Positions 34,691 through 48,412 of a stretch of 64,000 bases of DNA are shown here, piece after piece (position 1 is the first letter of the stretch; each line of letters begins with the position of its first letter). Origin of the DNA: Cepaea nemoralis (Eukaryota; Mollusca; Gastropoda; Stylommatophora; Helicidae). The translations under genes and the position numbers were made by a program. The notes beneath the pieces are model-generated. The model did not search any database and was not told the DNA's origin. It saw nothing but the letters and a program-made list of their open reading frames with translations. The DNA is taken from the NCBI GenBank assembly GCA_014155875.1, contig JACEFZ010006308.1:248501-312500 (forward strand), written 5' to 3'.

Positions 34691-35300
34691 TTGCTAGCCG
34701 TGGTTCAATGACTATTCCCACACCGTGTCTTACCCTTTCTTGCTGTTCCACTCCAGAGTAAACAAACGTGCAACTATGGTGGACACAATGAATCCTTCCC
34801 CCTTTATTCTGATGTCCGCTATTCCCATCAGTCCAATTTTCCTCTCTTCCATTGTTTCAATAAGTTCTTGTTCTTTACAATTACAACCACAAACATTCAC
34901 TATGCCTAATTTTTTGTTTGTTTTTCGATCGTTGATCTATCTCGTAATCCATTAACATTGCCGAGTCTATATCCATTTGGGTCAGTCCGTTTATACTTCT
35001 TAGGTTTTCTACGAGCAGTATGAAGGTCCCCTGCCGGCTTGCTAGGCCAGTCGCAGGTTTAAGACAAACATCTGACCATTGGGAGTCTGTTCCCCATGGC
35101 GAGCCAAAGACCCATTAGCCCGTGACCTCGCGGTCATGGTTTCCCAGTCTACACCACGTGGAGGTGGGGTTGACTTGTGTAGTCTGCGGGTCATCAAAAG
35201 AGGCTACTAATTTTCACTTTTCACCCATTCTGGGAGAGGCAAGCCGACCCTAACCCTGCTGGCTCCAGGGCCAGGCGCAGTCCACACCTTGTTGAAGAAC
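34690..35300 (-). pseudogene. RTE 5' leader and endonuclease start, inverted relative to its RT
   Basis: The minus strand reads a GC-rich leader (CCATGGGGAACAGACTCCCA region, about 35290-35000) followed by endonuclease sequence in broken frames: IVNVCGCNCKEQELIETMEE, RKIGLMGIADIRIKGEG and a DTVW/GVGIVI strand. This is the first part of an RTE ORF. The RT part lies immediately to the right in the plus orientation. Confidence 0.6.
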
Positions 35301-35319
35301 CATCTTTAAATTACACCAT

Positions 35320-36045
35320 TAGAGAACTCATGTTTGCGGACGACCAAGCACTAATAGCAAAATCAGGAGACCACATGAATAGTCTAAACGAAATATAACA
35401 TAACATGAATATTAGCACAGGTAAAACAGATGTAATGACTTTAACTAAAGAAGAAAAAAGCAACAACAATTCACCTAAACGGAACATCCCCTGAAATAAG
35501 TAAAGAGTTTCAAGTACCTAGGAAATATAATATCATCAAATGGCAAATCGGAAGACGAGATCGAAAACTGACGTTATAAGGCAAACCAACTCATTGGATA
35601 AATGGCACCATTACTGAAGAATAAACATGTATCAATAGTTACTAAGAAAGCACTTTACAACACAATCTTCCTACCAATTCTATGCTATCAATGCCAAACC
35701 TGGACAATGACAGCAAAAGAGAAAAGAAACATCCCAACAACAGAAATGAGATTCTTGAGAAGAATGCTCAATGTATCAAGGAGAGATAAGATCATAAATG
35801 AAGAAATCAGGACTAAAGTTGAGGTTATAGCTGCACTAGATTTTATTAGAAGGCATCAAGTCAAATGGTTTGGCCATGCACGTAGGTTACCAACTAGCAG
35901 TATACCACAACAAGCAATGATGTACAGACCAGATGGAAGCAGAGGAAGAGGCCGACCACTTAAACGTTGGACGAAGGGAATAGAAGAGTCCATGGGAATA
36001 TCGATACATGAAGCCCATAAGCGGGCACTCTCCCGCTGTTTATAA
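35320..36045 (+). pseudogene. RTE reverse transcriptase C-terminal half
   Basis: IRELMFADDQALIAKSGDH (catalytic FADD near 35340), a frameshifted stretch, then the open frame 35602-36045 with MAPLLKNKHVSI, CYQCQTWTMTAKEKR, MRFLRRMLNVSRRDKI, HQVKWFGHARRLPTSSIPQQ and GRGRPLKRWTKGIEESMGIS. The 3' end is followed by a module also found after the related RTE remnant at 58.4-59.1 kb. Confidence 0.82.
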
Positions 36046-36050
36046 TTCAC

Positions 36051-36383
36051 CTCGACACGGCAAGGTACAAGAAGAACATGATGATATGAGATGGGAGATG
36101 AATGTGTTTCTTGTGTTTGTGTATATCACAGAGAGTTGCAACTTGTTAGTGTTGAGAGACACATGTACGAATAAAAGAAATACATTCATACATACAGATG
36201 ATAATATAACATTTATGGTATGGTGCATGTACACACGCTTCCTTGTATAAGGAAGAAAGAAGGCCCGTATATTTTATTTTCATTATTTTAACTTTCATGT
36301 CGTGCAACACTGTGTATTTACAAGGTCCATTGTGTGTGTGTGTGTGTGTGGATGTGTGTGTGGATGTGTGTGTGGATGTGTGG

Positions 36384-36423
<40 letters not shown>

Positions 36424-36561
36424 ACATTTGCGAATACAACATATACATTCATATACACATGATATTTCACTCATGGTATGATGTAATTACCTACACATTT
36501 TCAGGAATTTGGTTTATAAGTGGCATTTAGACTTGACCGTATAATTATATATACACATTCG
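36051..36561. repeat. RTE 3' flanking module with (GT)n tract (36328-36422)
   Basis: No coding. The block GTGTATATCACAGAGAGTTG recurs near 59.18 and 59.75 kb. A GT tract with GTGGAT interruptions replaces the GCGTTGCGTG position of related AT-rich modules. Confidence 0.7.
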
Positions 36562-37203
36562 ACTTCCGGTCGCCAGCATGGCGGTTAGGCGTTGAGCCGT
36601 TAAAGCCTGTGGCGTGTTTATGCTTGTGGCTACGGTTTGCAATCGCATTTTCCTCATGTTGGACTTGTAGTACATGGTTCCGTCACTCTGCGTGGGCGAC
36701 ACCGTGAGCTTTGAAATTCGCGTGGAATGTTTTACATCTGTCCTGCACAGTGAACTGCATGTTCGGAACAATGGCTACGGTTGCTGAATTGACTGTTTTG
36801 TCCTTTCGGTTCATGAGTGCATTTTTCGGGAGACTCCTGGGAGTCGGCGCTGAAGCTGCGGAGTTCGTGCTTTATGCGACACTTTCGGCGGGTGGCCCTG
36901 TGGTAAAAGACCGAACCATGTGAGAAAACCCGGGTCAATGAGGTCTTTCTGGTGACTGCAGAGTCCATCGACGATGAACTGTGGAATTCGTGGATGAATT
37001 TTGTGTTGACATTCTGACGGCGGCATTATGCACAGTTTACCTCTGCGGGCTTGGTGGATTGACGAGACTCCTGTCTATTCCACTTTTCACATTGGACAGT
37101 AGGGAGCATTTTGTATGATATTCATTGGCACGGGAATGGAGCATAATGGGGACGACCCGTACCCGTGAAGTTGGAACCTCGACTAACTAACTAACTAACT
37201 AAC
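36562..37203 (+). mobile_element. Short I-type non-autonomous element N (~640 bp)
   Basis: Starts ACTTCCGGTCGCCAGCATGG and ends CCTCGACTAACTAACTAAC. Both ends resemble those of the 3.86-kb I-like LINE while the interior is unrelated to its EN, RT or RNase H. An ORF at 36711-36923 contains MATVAELTVLSFRFM, which might be a scrap of an ORF1, but it is not kept open in the copy at 9287-9752. It is most simply a parasite of the I-like machinery. Confidence 0.75.
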
Positions 37204-37387
37204 CAACTCACCCACCCACCCACCCACTCACTCACTAACTAACCATCTACCTACATTACTTGTTGATGATGATGGTGGGATAATCATTTGCTCTCATGCA
37301 CACTAAAATCTGTCAATAGAAATTCTGTCACACTCCAATTATTCTCATTCACTCTTAGTTTTTATTTTCACAAGTCTAACACTATTA

Positions 37388-37545
37388 CCGGCTCCGTGTC
37401 ATGGAGTTAAGGACGCAATTCGTAATCTCGCATACCACGTTCGAAACACAGCTGCGGGAGATTTGGCAGCAGACCGCTTTGTGTTCGTTTATTTTAAAAC
37501 GATATTGGGGGGGGGGGTGTGACAGCGACGTCCTGCAAAGGATAT
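37388..37545 (+). mobile_element. SINE S2 copy, internally deleted
   Basis: ACCGGCTCCGTGTCATGGAG, GTTCGAAACACAGCTGCGGG, a G-run in place of the middle body, and the ACGTCCTGCAAAGGATATGC end. Its leader (AAGTCTAACACTATT) matches the leader of the S2 at 20655. Confidence 0.75.
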
Positions 37546-37579
37546 GCAACTAAGTTCTTGTTTGTTTTTTCTATTTTTT

Positions 37580-38869
<1,290 letters not shown>

Positions 38870-38870
<1 letters not shown>

Positions 38871-39065
38871 AGTTGGGAAACTTTCCGTTAAAAAATGTGT
38901 GTTAGTATATGTGAGTGTATTGTGCGGTGATTTTGAGTGGCCGAGTATCGGCTAGACCATATAATGTGTCTATATTCAGCTAATGCTATGAGTAATTTAG
39001 TGTATTTGTCTTTTGTGGTTGTAGGTATTGTGTTTAGGAAGATTGCTTTGTATATGTCAGTTTTC

Positions 39066-39157
<92 letters not shown>

Positions 39158-42100
39158 CCATTAACTGTTGTAATGCGGTCTTAGTGGCTGTGATTGTTGG
39201 GCATAAATAATAAATATGTTAACCTGTTTCCTGAATTTTGTGTCTGCAAAGCTGGCATAGTGCTATTTGCTTGGATCTCTGTGCTGCCCTTTCTGTGGTT
39301 GGGGTAATATTGAAAATTAGTCTATATATTACTTCTTTCGCTTTGGATGTGATGTGTTTGTTGTGTAAGTTAGTGAAGGTACAGCTATAATCTTTAATAT
39401 AATATTTGTATCCTCTTTTGATTCTCAGGTGTAGTGGTGGTGCTTGTTGTTTCACTAAGTATTTGTATATCTGCTTGGTTGTCTGTTGTGTTAAATGTTC
39501 ATTGCCTTGTATTGCTTGCATACATGTTCTGTAGAATTGCGGTAGTGTGCCGTAATAGTGCGGTGTTGTTTTGTCTATTTTCCTGAGCCTGTGTAGTCTA
39601 ATTGCAATGTAGTATAATGCTAGTGAGTGTTGGTCTGGATGATTGATGATGTGTCCTATATGATTGATTCTTAAAGCTTGTATTTTTGTGTGTAGGTCTT
39701 GTAGAGCTAGTCCTCCTTGCTTCTTATCTTGTATTAATGTTTTGTGTTGTATACTGTGAATTGTGTTGCTGAAGATGAAATGTCTGATGTGTTTGTTTAT
39801 GTCTGTGATTGTCTGTTTTGGAGGGTCTAACACTGTAGCTAAATATATTATCTTTGGAATGATGAAGGTGTTTACAATTGTGCTTCTTTCAAATATTGTT
39901 GATATTTTGTATTTGTACCTATGTAGTATGTCTATAATTTGTTTTGTCAAAGATTGCCATGTTTCTGTGTGTGTTTTTCTGGGATCGCATGGAAATGTGA
40001 TCCCATATATTTTCATGTTGTCTGTAACTGTTAGATCCGGGGGAACTCTGCTTTATTCTTCCACTTCCCCAGATCCATTATTTTAGACTTGTTTATGTTT
40101 ATTTTGGTCCCACTTCCTTCACCAAACTGTCTGAAGGTGTGAAATATGTTCGTTAGGGAAGTGTTGGTTGTAGGGAAGAAAGTGGTGGCATCTGCATAAG
40201 CAACTAATTTCCGCTCCCCAGACCCTTGTATAAATGTACCTTTAATGTTAGTGTTCTGTCTAATTTCTTCTGAGAGTGGTTCTAGTGTGAGTACATATGG
40301 GATTGGTGATAGTGGACACCCTTGTCTGACAGATCTTGTGATCCTGAAACTGGTAGTGAGTGGAATGATTCACCAGGACCTTACTTTCAGGATGTTTATA
40401 CAATATTTCTATCCACTGTCTATGGCACTGTCCTGTGTTACAGTGTGCAAGTGTTTTGTGTAAGTATGCGTGTGAAATTCTGTCAAAGGCCTTCTCTTGG
40501 TCTAAAGACAAGAGGGAGGATTGACAGTCCCTCTGGTGGGTGTATGTCATAAAATCTCTAATGAAGTGTGTATGTTGGTGCATGTTTCTGTTTTGAATAT
40601 TGCACTGTTGGTCTGGGTGTATGAATGATGGCATGAAAGGTTTTATTTTGTTTGCAAGTGATTTTGCTAGGATTTTGTAGTCTGTGTTTAATAAGGTGAT
40701 GGGTCTATAAAGTTTTAGCTGTGTTTTTCCTGTGTTGTCTTTATGTATAATTGTTATCTATGACATGTTACAAGTATCTAGGAGTTCTTGTTTGTGAAAA
40801 GCTTGTTAGACATATAGAAGGAAATTGCCTAGGATAGGAAAGAAGTGTTGGTAGAATTCTACAGTGAATCCATCTGGTCATGGTGTTTTGTCTTTTTTGC
40901 ATTTGATTGAGTGCACGTGTTATGTAAGCTCTGTGTCTAGAATGTCCTTATCTGTGTCAGACAGTTTCTTTGTGTATTGTAAGAACCTATTTTGTGTTTT
41001 ATGTTATCTGGTTCTGCTGTATTTAGTTCAGTTTAGTATTGTTGAAGTGTTTCTAATATATGTGTTGCCTGTGTTTGTGTGTTTCCTTGCATGTTTATTA
41101 ACGCTCCAATTTGTCTGTTGCGTTGAATGTTTTGTTCTACTGCCAGGTGATTTTTGCTGGGAGTTTCTTCTGATATGGTAGTAAGATTAGTTTTGAGGAG
41201 TGCACCACATAATTTGTGTTGCAGGTGTTGTTCTAATTGTGATTATAGTGTCTGTAGGTGTAGTGCATTCTTGTCAGTCTGTTTTGTGAGTTGTATTGCT
41301 GTTTGCATGATATGTTCTTGTTGTAGTCTGTTTTTGTGTATGATGGATGCCAATTTTTGTGTTCTATTTTGTATTGTATTCTTAGTAGATCCCAAATTTG
41401 TGTGACTGTTTTCGATGGGATATACTATTAGTGCTATGTTAGAATAAGGTGTGTCTGTGTGTTGCACATACCCTGTGTGTTGGAGGTAGTGTTTATAGAA
41501 TTTCCAATGTGGTGATCGTTTTGATGAGCTTGCATCTGTAGTGTCTGTAGTGATATGTGTTAGTACTGCTTTGTGATCTAGTGTATTGTAATGTTTCTTG
41601 TAGATATTTTGTGCGTATTATGTGGTGTGTTGAAGGATGTGTATATTCTGTCTAGTCTGGCTGATCTATTGTAAGCCTATTTTTGTGTGTTGTTTCAATG
41701 TTATTAGGGTATTTCTGTCTGAAAGCGATTGTTAAACTGTGTAGTGTCTAAGGTATTCTGTAGTATATCCAGTTGATTTATTCAATTTCTGTCATTTCTC
41801 CTTAATTGTGTCTTGACTCCTTCTTTACCTCCCCCTTTCGATTTCCAAATCTGAGAGTACAAAATTGAAATCTCCTGGGTAACATTTTGTCCTATGTATG
41901 TTTTTGTAAGTAGGGTGTCTAATTCTTGGTAAAAATTTGGTTGATGACTGTAATTTGATGGTGCATGTATGTTCACTATGGTGTATGCATGTATAGTATT
42001 TGGTGGTGCATGTATGTTCACTATGGTGTATGCATGTATTGTATTTTCTACCTGTATTATGGAGATTCGTCCCTGGTCATCTGTGTGTGTTCTAATAAAA

Positions 42101-42345
42101 TCCCACCTGTCTGATGTCTGCAGAACAGCTGTTCCTGGCCCGATTGTTTGTATGCCTAAACTGAAACATGAATGTTTAAGGCCTTGCTGTGTGGTGATGT
42201 GTTGTACGAATGTTTTTGAACATATGTTTGTTTCTTTCTTGTAGAAGGTCTGGTTTGTGTTTATTTATAAGTGTGATGATGTGTTGTAATTTTGTACGTA
42301 TACCACAAATGTTTAAAATAATAATAATTACTTCACTATTCATTG
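38870..42345 (-). pseudogene. Tx1/L1-like LINE ORF2: endonuclease and RT, decayed (copy T1)
   Basis: Minus strand. The start frame MNSEVIIIILNICGIRTKLQ (from 42341) is an APE endonuclease N-terminus; GDFNFVLSDLE near 41.87 kb is the second EN motif. RT: FIHPDQQCNIQNR, SLLSLDQEKAFDRISHAYL (about 40470), the RQGCPLSP region (about 40310), and YADA near 40195 where YADD is required. The thumb region 39219-40016 (IIPKIIYLATVLDPP, KKQGGLALQDLHTKIQALRI) is typical of L1/Tx1. The final C-x2-C-x8-H-x4-C motif is broken here by a stop (GCRHKIQETG end) but readable in copy T2. A GT tract (39067-39155) interrupts the last part. It is inactive. Confidence 0.82.
39067..39155. repeat. (GT)n microsatellite within the Tx1-like 3' coding region
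   Basis: About 44 GT units where copy T2 (48205-48225) has only TTGTTTGTGTGTTT, so the tract expanded inside the LINE after the copies separated. Confidence 0.92.
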
Positions 42346-42504
42346 TAACTTTAGTAAAGCAAATAAATGAGATATAATTACTACATTGTTTCACACGCAA
42401 AGTTGTTATCCATGATGGATACATCTAAGCGAGCAAGTCTTTTGTAGCAAAGGTTTGTGCGAGAGGATCATCTTGATCCTCGTTCTTATCGCTTGGGTCG
42501 GTGT

Positions 42505-43558
42505 CTACAAAAAGAGAGTATGGTATTCTGTAGTGTCGTCTTCATCTTGACCTTGTGTCTCCTCGTGTTGTACTTGTTCAGTTTCCTTTGTCTTGAATAT
42601 AGTGGCTTTGATTTTTTCTTTCTTTTCTGGTATGGTCGGTGATACATCGTCCATTTCTGTGTCAACGCTGTGTTTTGACTGCAGTAGTCTTCTGTTAGCC
42701 CATTTTCTCTTCATTGGTTTGCTAACGATTTGAAAACCGTCATAGTCTTCATTATTTGGATTGTTTTCTTGTGTGTTATTTTCTTGTGTGTTCCTGTCTT
42801 CTTGTGTGTTGATTTGACTATTCAAGATTTCTGTCCGTTTAATCTTGTCATGTGGAGGAGTTTCTCTTTCGAGTGGTGGGAAATCTTCTTGGCTTTGTGC
42901 ACTAATTGCTGCTGCTGTTGGTGTCATCGATGTTTGTCCACTAGGGCATTTATTTGCCCAGTGGTTGTCTTGACCACACGCTGGACAACTGGTCTTTCTC
43001 CCCGACATCGTGATCAACTCAGTGATTATTGTTCATAATACTAGTAGTGTAGATCTGTATATAATAGGGAACTTTTTTTTCTGGATTACAGAGCGCTCAC
43101 CACTTGCCAGCAGCATTCTTTTTCCTAAAAACATCAGCATTGTCGTCTCCTGTAATGCTGTGCACTAGTTTTTTTTTAACTCCTTGGGGAGCAATTGTGA
43201 CAGGTAACCAATGGATGGTCAGTCTGCCTCTTTCTTTCTCTAGGTGCTCTAGAGATATGTCTTTTCCTAGTCTTGGTAGAGAAAACTTTCTTCCGTGTAA
43301 TTTTTCATACACGGCTTTCTACGCCTCTGCTGACAGGTAGAAGTACCACCTAGTGGGAACCTCGAACCTATGCAGGTCGACGATTCCACCAAAATGTACA
43401 CCTCCTGGACCAGTTAGGGCGCTCATAATAAGTGCAGGTGTTGCTTTAGCAGTGGCTCTGGGACCAGTAATGGAACATATTATTGTTCTCGGCTGATGAA
43501 GTTGTTGAACTTCATAGTCTTTTGTCGGGACCGCGAATTCAGTGATATTTGAATACAT
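42505..43558 (-). pseudogene. Tx1-like ORF1 (gag-like, CCHC zinc knuckle), frameshifted
   Basis: Three minus-strand frames in order. 43319-43558 holds RTIICSITGPRAT and VHFGGIVDLHRFEVPTRWYF. 43097-43312 holds AVYEKLHGRKFSLPRLGKDI. 42505-43017 holds SCPACGQDNHWANKCPSG, a C-x2-C-x4-H-x4-C knuckle, then a Gln/Asn/Glu-rich hydrophilic tail. An RRM-like region followed by a knuckle is the known layout of ORF1 proteins in Tx1-type elements; they bind and package the element RNA. The ORF1 start probably lies at or just above 43558. Confidence 0.7.
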
Positions 43559-43689
43559 CTTGACATTTGTTGTTTCCGGTAATAATAATTCCAGAGAAAA
43601 AAATCCAGAATGTCAACTCCAAAGAATATCACCACATAATCTTTATTTGGCCTGTATTTAAAAGAAAAATTCAATTGCATGTCCTCCAC

Positions 43690-43893
43690 AGGACGTAGTA
43701 GTCAACCCCAGCATTTTAGCTGCTCGTGATTCCTGATCAAATTTTACGTTCAATAGTTTGCCATTGCTTCTGAACGACCAGCATCAACACCTTTTTCGAA
43801 ACAAAAACCCAGCACCGCTGTGTTTCGAACACGGATATACGGGCTCAGTAACCGCGTTCGCAAGCCCTTAGTCACAGAGACTGGTTTGGCCTG
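43690..43893 (-). mobile_element. SINE S2-like copy, minus
   Basis: The minus strand shows GTCTCTGTGACTAAGGG, the B-box region GTTCGAAACACAGCGG, the body with CAATGGCAAACTATTGAACG and the GTTGACTACTACGTCCTG end. It lies between the Tx1-like ORF1 and the 3' end of the next RTE. Confidence 0.68.
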
Positions 43894-43910
43894 TATCAAT
43901 CAATCAATCA

Positions 43911-46900
43911 TGTGCTATGCTGGTAAGCGTTGGCGGTCATGACTCGTTATTTCACTCGATCACCAGAGTCGTGGATCGGCTCAGTGTTCCTGTCTCGTCC
44001 ATGCCATGTGGCCAACCATCCAGATATTTTCGTCTCGGTCTTCCCCTTGGTCTGTTCCCTTCTATCTTGCCAGTTGTCACTAAGTTCTCCAATCCATTTC
44101 TTCTCATAACACGTCTAATTTCTCTAATCAATTTACGATTTTCATTTGTCTCCTGTAGTACTTGGTCATTGGTTTTTCTGTCTGGCCATGGTATTCTTTG
44201 CATTTTCCTCCACATTTCTGCAGCCATCAGATGTTTTTCAGCTTGACTGCACATTGTCCAAGTTTCACATCCATACAAAAGAACATGCTCTATGTATCCC
44301 CTCAACACTCTTTTTCTAGTTTCAATTGACATCTTTTTATTGGTCAGAATGTTTTTCATCTTGCTAAAGGCTACTTTCGCCATGGTGATTCTTGTTTTAA
44401 TCTCTTCAAGGCATCTCCCATCAGATGGTATGACTGTTCCAAGATAATTGTATCGATTCACTTGTTGAAGAATATTCCCATTTACTTGTATATTACATTG
44501 TGGTATTTCGTTCTTCCTAGTGACGACCATAACCTGTGTCTTCTTACAATTTAAGTCCAACCCCAGCTGCTCACTGTGTACAACAACCGTATCTACTTAT
44601 TGTGGCAGATCCTGTATATTGTCTGCAATCAATACTGTATCATCTGCATATCGAATGTTATTGATGCTTCGTCCTCCAATGCTGATTCCATTTAATCTTC
44701 TAGATTTCTGAAAATATTTTCACTGTAAAGGGAAAACAAAAAGATCTGGATACATTACACATCCCTGTTTAACACCTCTCTTATTAGGTTGATATTGTCC
44801 TACTTTATTATCAATCCTTATGGCAGCGTGCTTGTTGTTTCCAATATATGTTTTTTTATAAGTCTAATGTCTGTCCCATCAATTTGTAGATCTGCAAGCA
44901 TATCCACCATGTTGACATGTCTAACTCTATCAAAACCTTTGTGTAGTCAATAAAGCAAAGATGTATATCCTTGTTTATTTCTATAGCACGTTCAATAACT
45001 GTTCGCAGCATATACACAGCATTTACTGTACCCTTTCCTTCTACAAACCCACATTGTTCTTCCCCTATTTCAGGTTGTATTTTCTTCCTCACTCTTTGCA
45101 TGATAATTCGTAACAAAATCTTTGTGATGTGACTCATTATACTAATTGTTCTATGTTGATCACATTCCAAGGTTCCTAATTTCTTTGGGATTGCAATAAA
45201 TACAGAATTACATAATTCAGAAGGTATATCTCCAGTATCATATAATGTGTTCAGCAGTCTGGTGACTTGCTCTAGTCCAAATTCTTCTAAAGCTTTAACC
45301 ATTTATGTTGTTATGTTATCTGCACAGAGGGCCTTGTCAGCTTTCATATGCTTAAGAACATTTGGAACCTCCATCTTCAAAATTGGCTGTCCTTCATTAT
45401 TAAATCTAATATCATACTGTTCCTCTCTGTTATCTTTATACAGGTTTTTCACACAATCTGTCCATACATGTAGAATCTGATCTTTTTCTATTATGATTTT
45501 GCCATCTTTAGTTTTTGAACTGCCTGTACTTGTACTTGTTCTTTTATTGGTAAGTTCCTGAATTCTTTTGTGCACTAATTTGGTATTTTGACTATTGTGT
45601 TGTTTTTCAATGTCTAAGCACTTTTCCTCAGCCACGCTTCTTTTGCCTCCTCACATAATATTCTGACTTGTCTGTGAATTTCTTCATATTTCTCAGAATT
45701 ATTTTTATTAAGTCTTCTTGTTTCCATTAGGTGTGAAATTTCTTCAGTCATCCATTTATTATGACCCACCTCCTTTAATTTTGGAATAGTTGTTTCTGCA
45801 GCCAAACTGATTTAATTCTTCAACATTTCCCATTGATCATCTACATCCTGGAATAATATCTCTATATCAGACAATATATCAAATCTGTTCTGTACTTCTA
45901 TGTTGAATTTGTTTTATATTTCCTTGTCATTACTCAATTTACACAAATCATATTTAGTGTTTCTTGTTATATACTTGACTTTCTTCAACTTTATCCTAAA
46001 TGTTCCTGTAAGTAGTCTGTGGTAACTATAACAATCAGCAGTGGGAACTGTTCTTGCTATTGTTAGCACGTTTCTAAATCTTCTGCTAATGAGAATGTAG
46101 TCAATCTGGTTTCTGATCCTGCTATCAGGACTCCTCCATGTCCATAATCTTCTAGAGTGTTGCTTAAACCAGGTGTTTCCTACAATCATTTCCTGTTCTT
46201 TTGCCCACTCTACGAGTCTGTATCCTCTTTAATTTCTCTCTCCTAAACCATAGTTTCTTACTGTGTATCTATCACCTTGATTTCCTACTGTTGCATTGAA
46301 GTCCCCTATTATGATGTTTATTTTTGAATTTTTACCTTTCTTTAAGGCAGACTCTATGTCATAAAATTCCTCTACACTATCTTCACTGGATTCTCCTGTT
46401 GGGGCATATACTTGAATAACATTTATGCTAAAGGGTCAGCCACTCAGTTTAACTATTAGAACTCTGTCCGACACAGCCGAATATCCTTGAACAGATTTTG
46501 ATGATTTCCGGTCCAAAATAATTGCCACTCCCCTTTGTCGATCTTCACCTTCAGAATAAATAATCTTAAAATCTTCATCTATCTTGATGCCTGCTCCTGC
46601 CCATCGCGGTTCGCATATCTCTAAAATATTAATTTTTTTCTCTTTCCATTTCTTGATTTATATTCTCTAATTATTCGTCGTCGTTTAACGTCCTAACGTT
46701 CCATAGTGCTAATTGTAATGTCTCTGTCCTTTTCTTGCGATGATCAGTCTTTAGGCGAATCATAATGTACTAGGCACATTTAAAGAGGTAATTGGCCGGT
46801 ACTTTCCCCTATGGCAGTAACGGTACTGGTCGGGTGACCGCAGCCATTGACTCTTGAACGAGCTCGTCTGCCTGCCGTCGTGAAACTTGAGACCATAACC

Positions 46901-47040
46901 AACAAATATCTGTCGGCTGCCCTCAAAATTTCATCCACCACCTGCCTTCCGTGGCTTCTTTCTAACACTTCAAATAAAAGAATACAAGATAACACCACAT
47001 AATCCACAGGAAAACACTTAACAGGGTCTCCCCGAAGAAT
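43911..47040 (-). mobile_element. RTE LINE, near full length (~3.1 kb), tail (ATTG)n
   Basis: Reads right to left: leader (about 47040-46764), EN, linker, RT and C-terminus, ending AGCACATGATTGATTGATTG on the minus strand. The last codons run directly into the tandem tail. The same subfamily's 3' ends at 50469-50888 and 53081-53473 carry (ATG)n tails instead. Confidence 0.85.
43952..46763 (-). pseudogene. RTE endonuclease/reverse transcriptase, several stops and frameshifts
   Basis: The likely start is at 46763 (MIRLKTDHRKKRTETLQLAL, then WNVRTLNDDE). EN: IIIGDFNATVGNQGDRYTVR (about 46325), an in-frame stop after GLGERN, RGYRLVEWAKEQEMIVGNTW, NQIDYILISRRF and YSYHRLL (normally SDH). Linker 45303-45805. 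RT in 44856-45302: IAIPKKLGTLECDQHRTISI, EEQCGFVEGKGTVNAVYMLR, HLCFIDYTKVLIELD (normally KAFD). YADDTVLIADN lies near 44650. The C-terminal frame 43952-44560 is open: MDLNCKKTQVMVVTRK, YNYLGTVIPSDGRCLEEIK, LLYGCETWTM and EGNRPRGRPRRKYLDGW. Confidence 0.85.
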
Positions 47041-47049
47041 AAATGCGTC

Positions 47050-48059
<1,010 letters not shown>

Positions 48060-48060
<1 letters not shown>

Positions 48061-48347
48061 GTATTTTGTGGTGATTGTGAGTGGCAGAGTTTCGACTAGC
48101 CCATTAAATGTGTCTATACTCCGCTAGTGCTACGAGTAGTTTAGTGTATTTGTCTTTCGTGGTTGTAGGTACTGTGTTTAGGAATATTGCTCTGTATATG
48201 TCAGTTTTCTTGTTTGTGTGTTTCTACTGCTGTAATGCAGTCTTAGTGGCTGTGATTGTTGGGCATCCATAGAAAAGATGGTCCTCTGTTTCTTGAATAT
48301 TGTGTCTACATAGTTGGCATCGTGCTATTTGCTTGGATGTCTGTGCT

Positions 48348-48412
<65 letters not shown>

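Noticed and set aside
41955..42045. 45-bp tandem duplication (GGTGCATGTATGTTCACTAT) as a regulatory repeat
   Set aside because: It lies inside the decayed Tx1-like endonuclease and is most simply a local slippage duplication.
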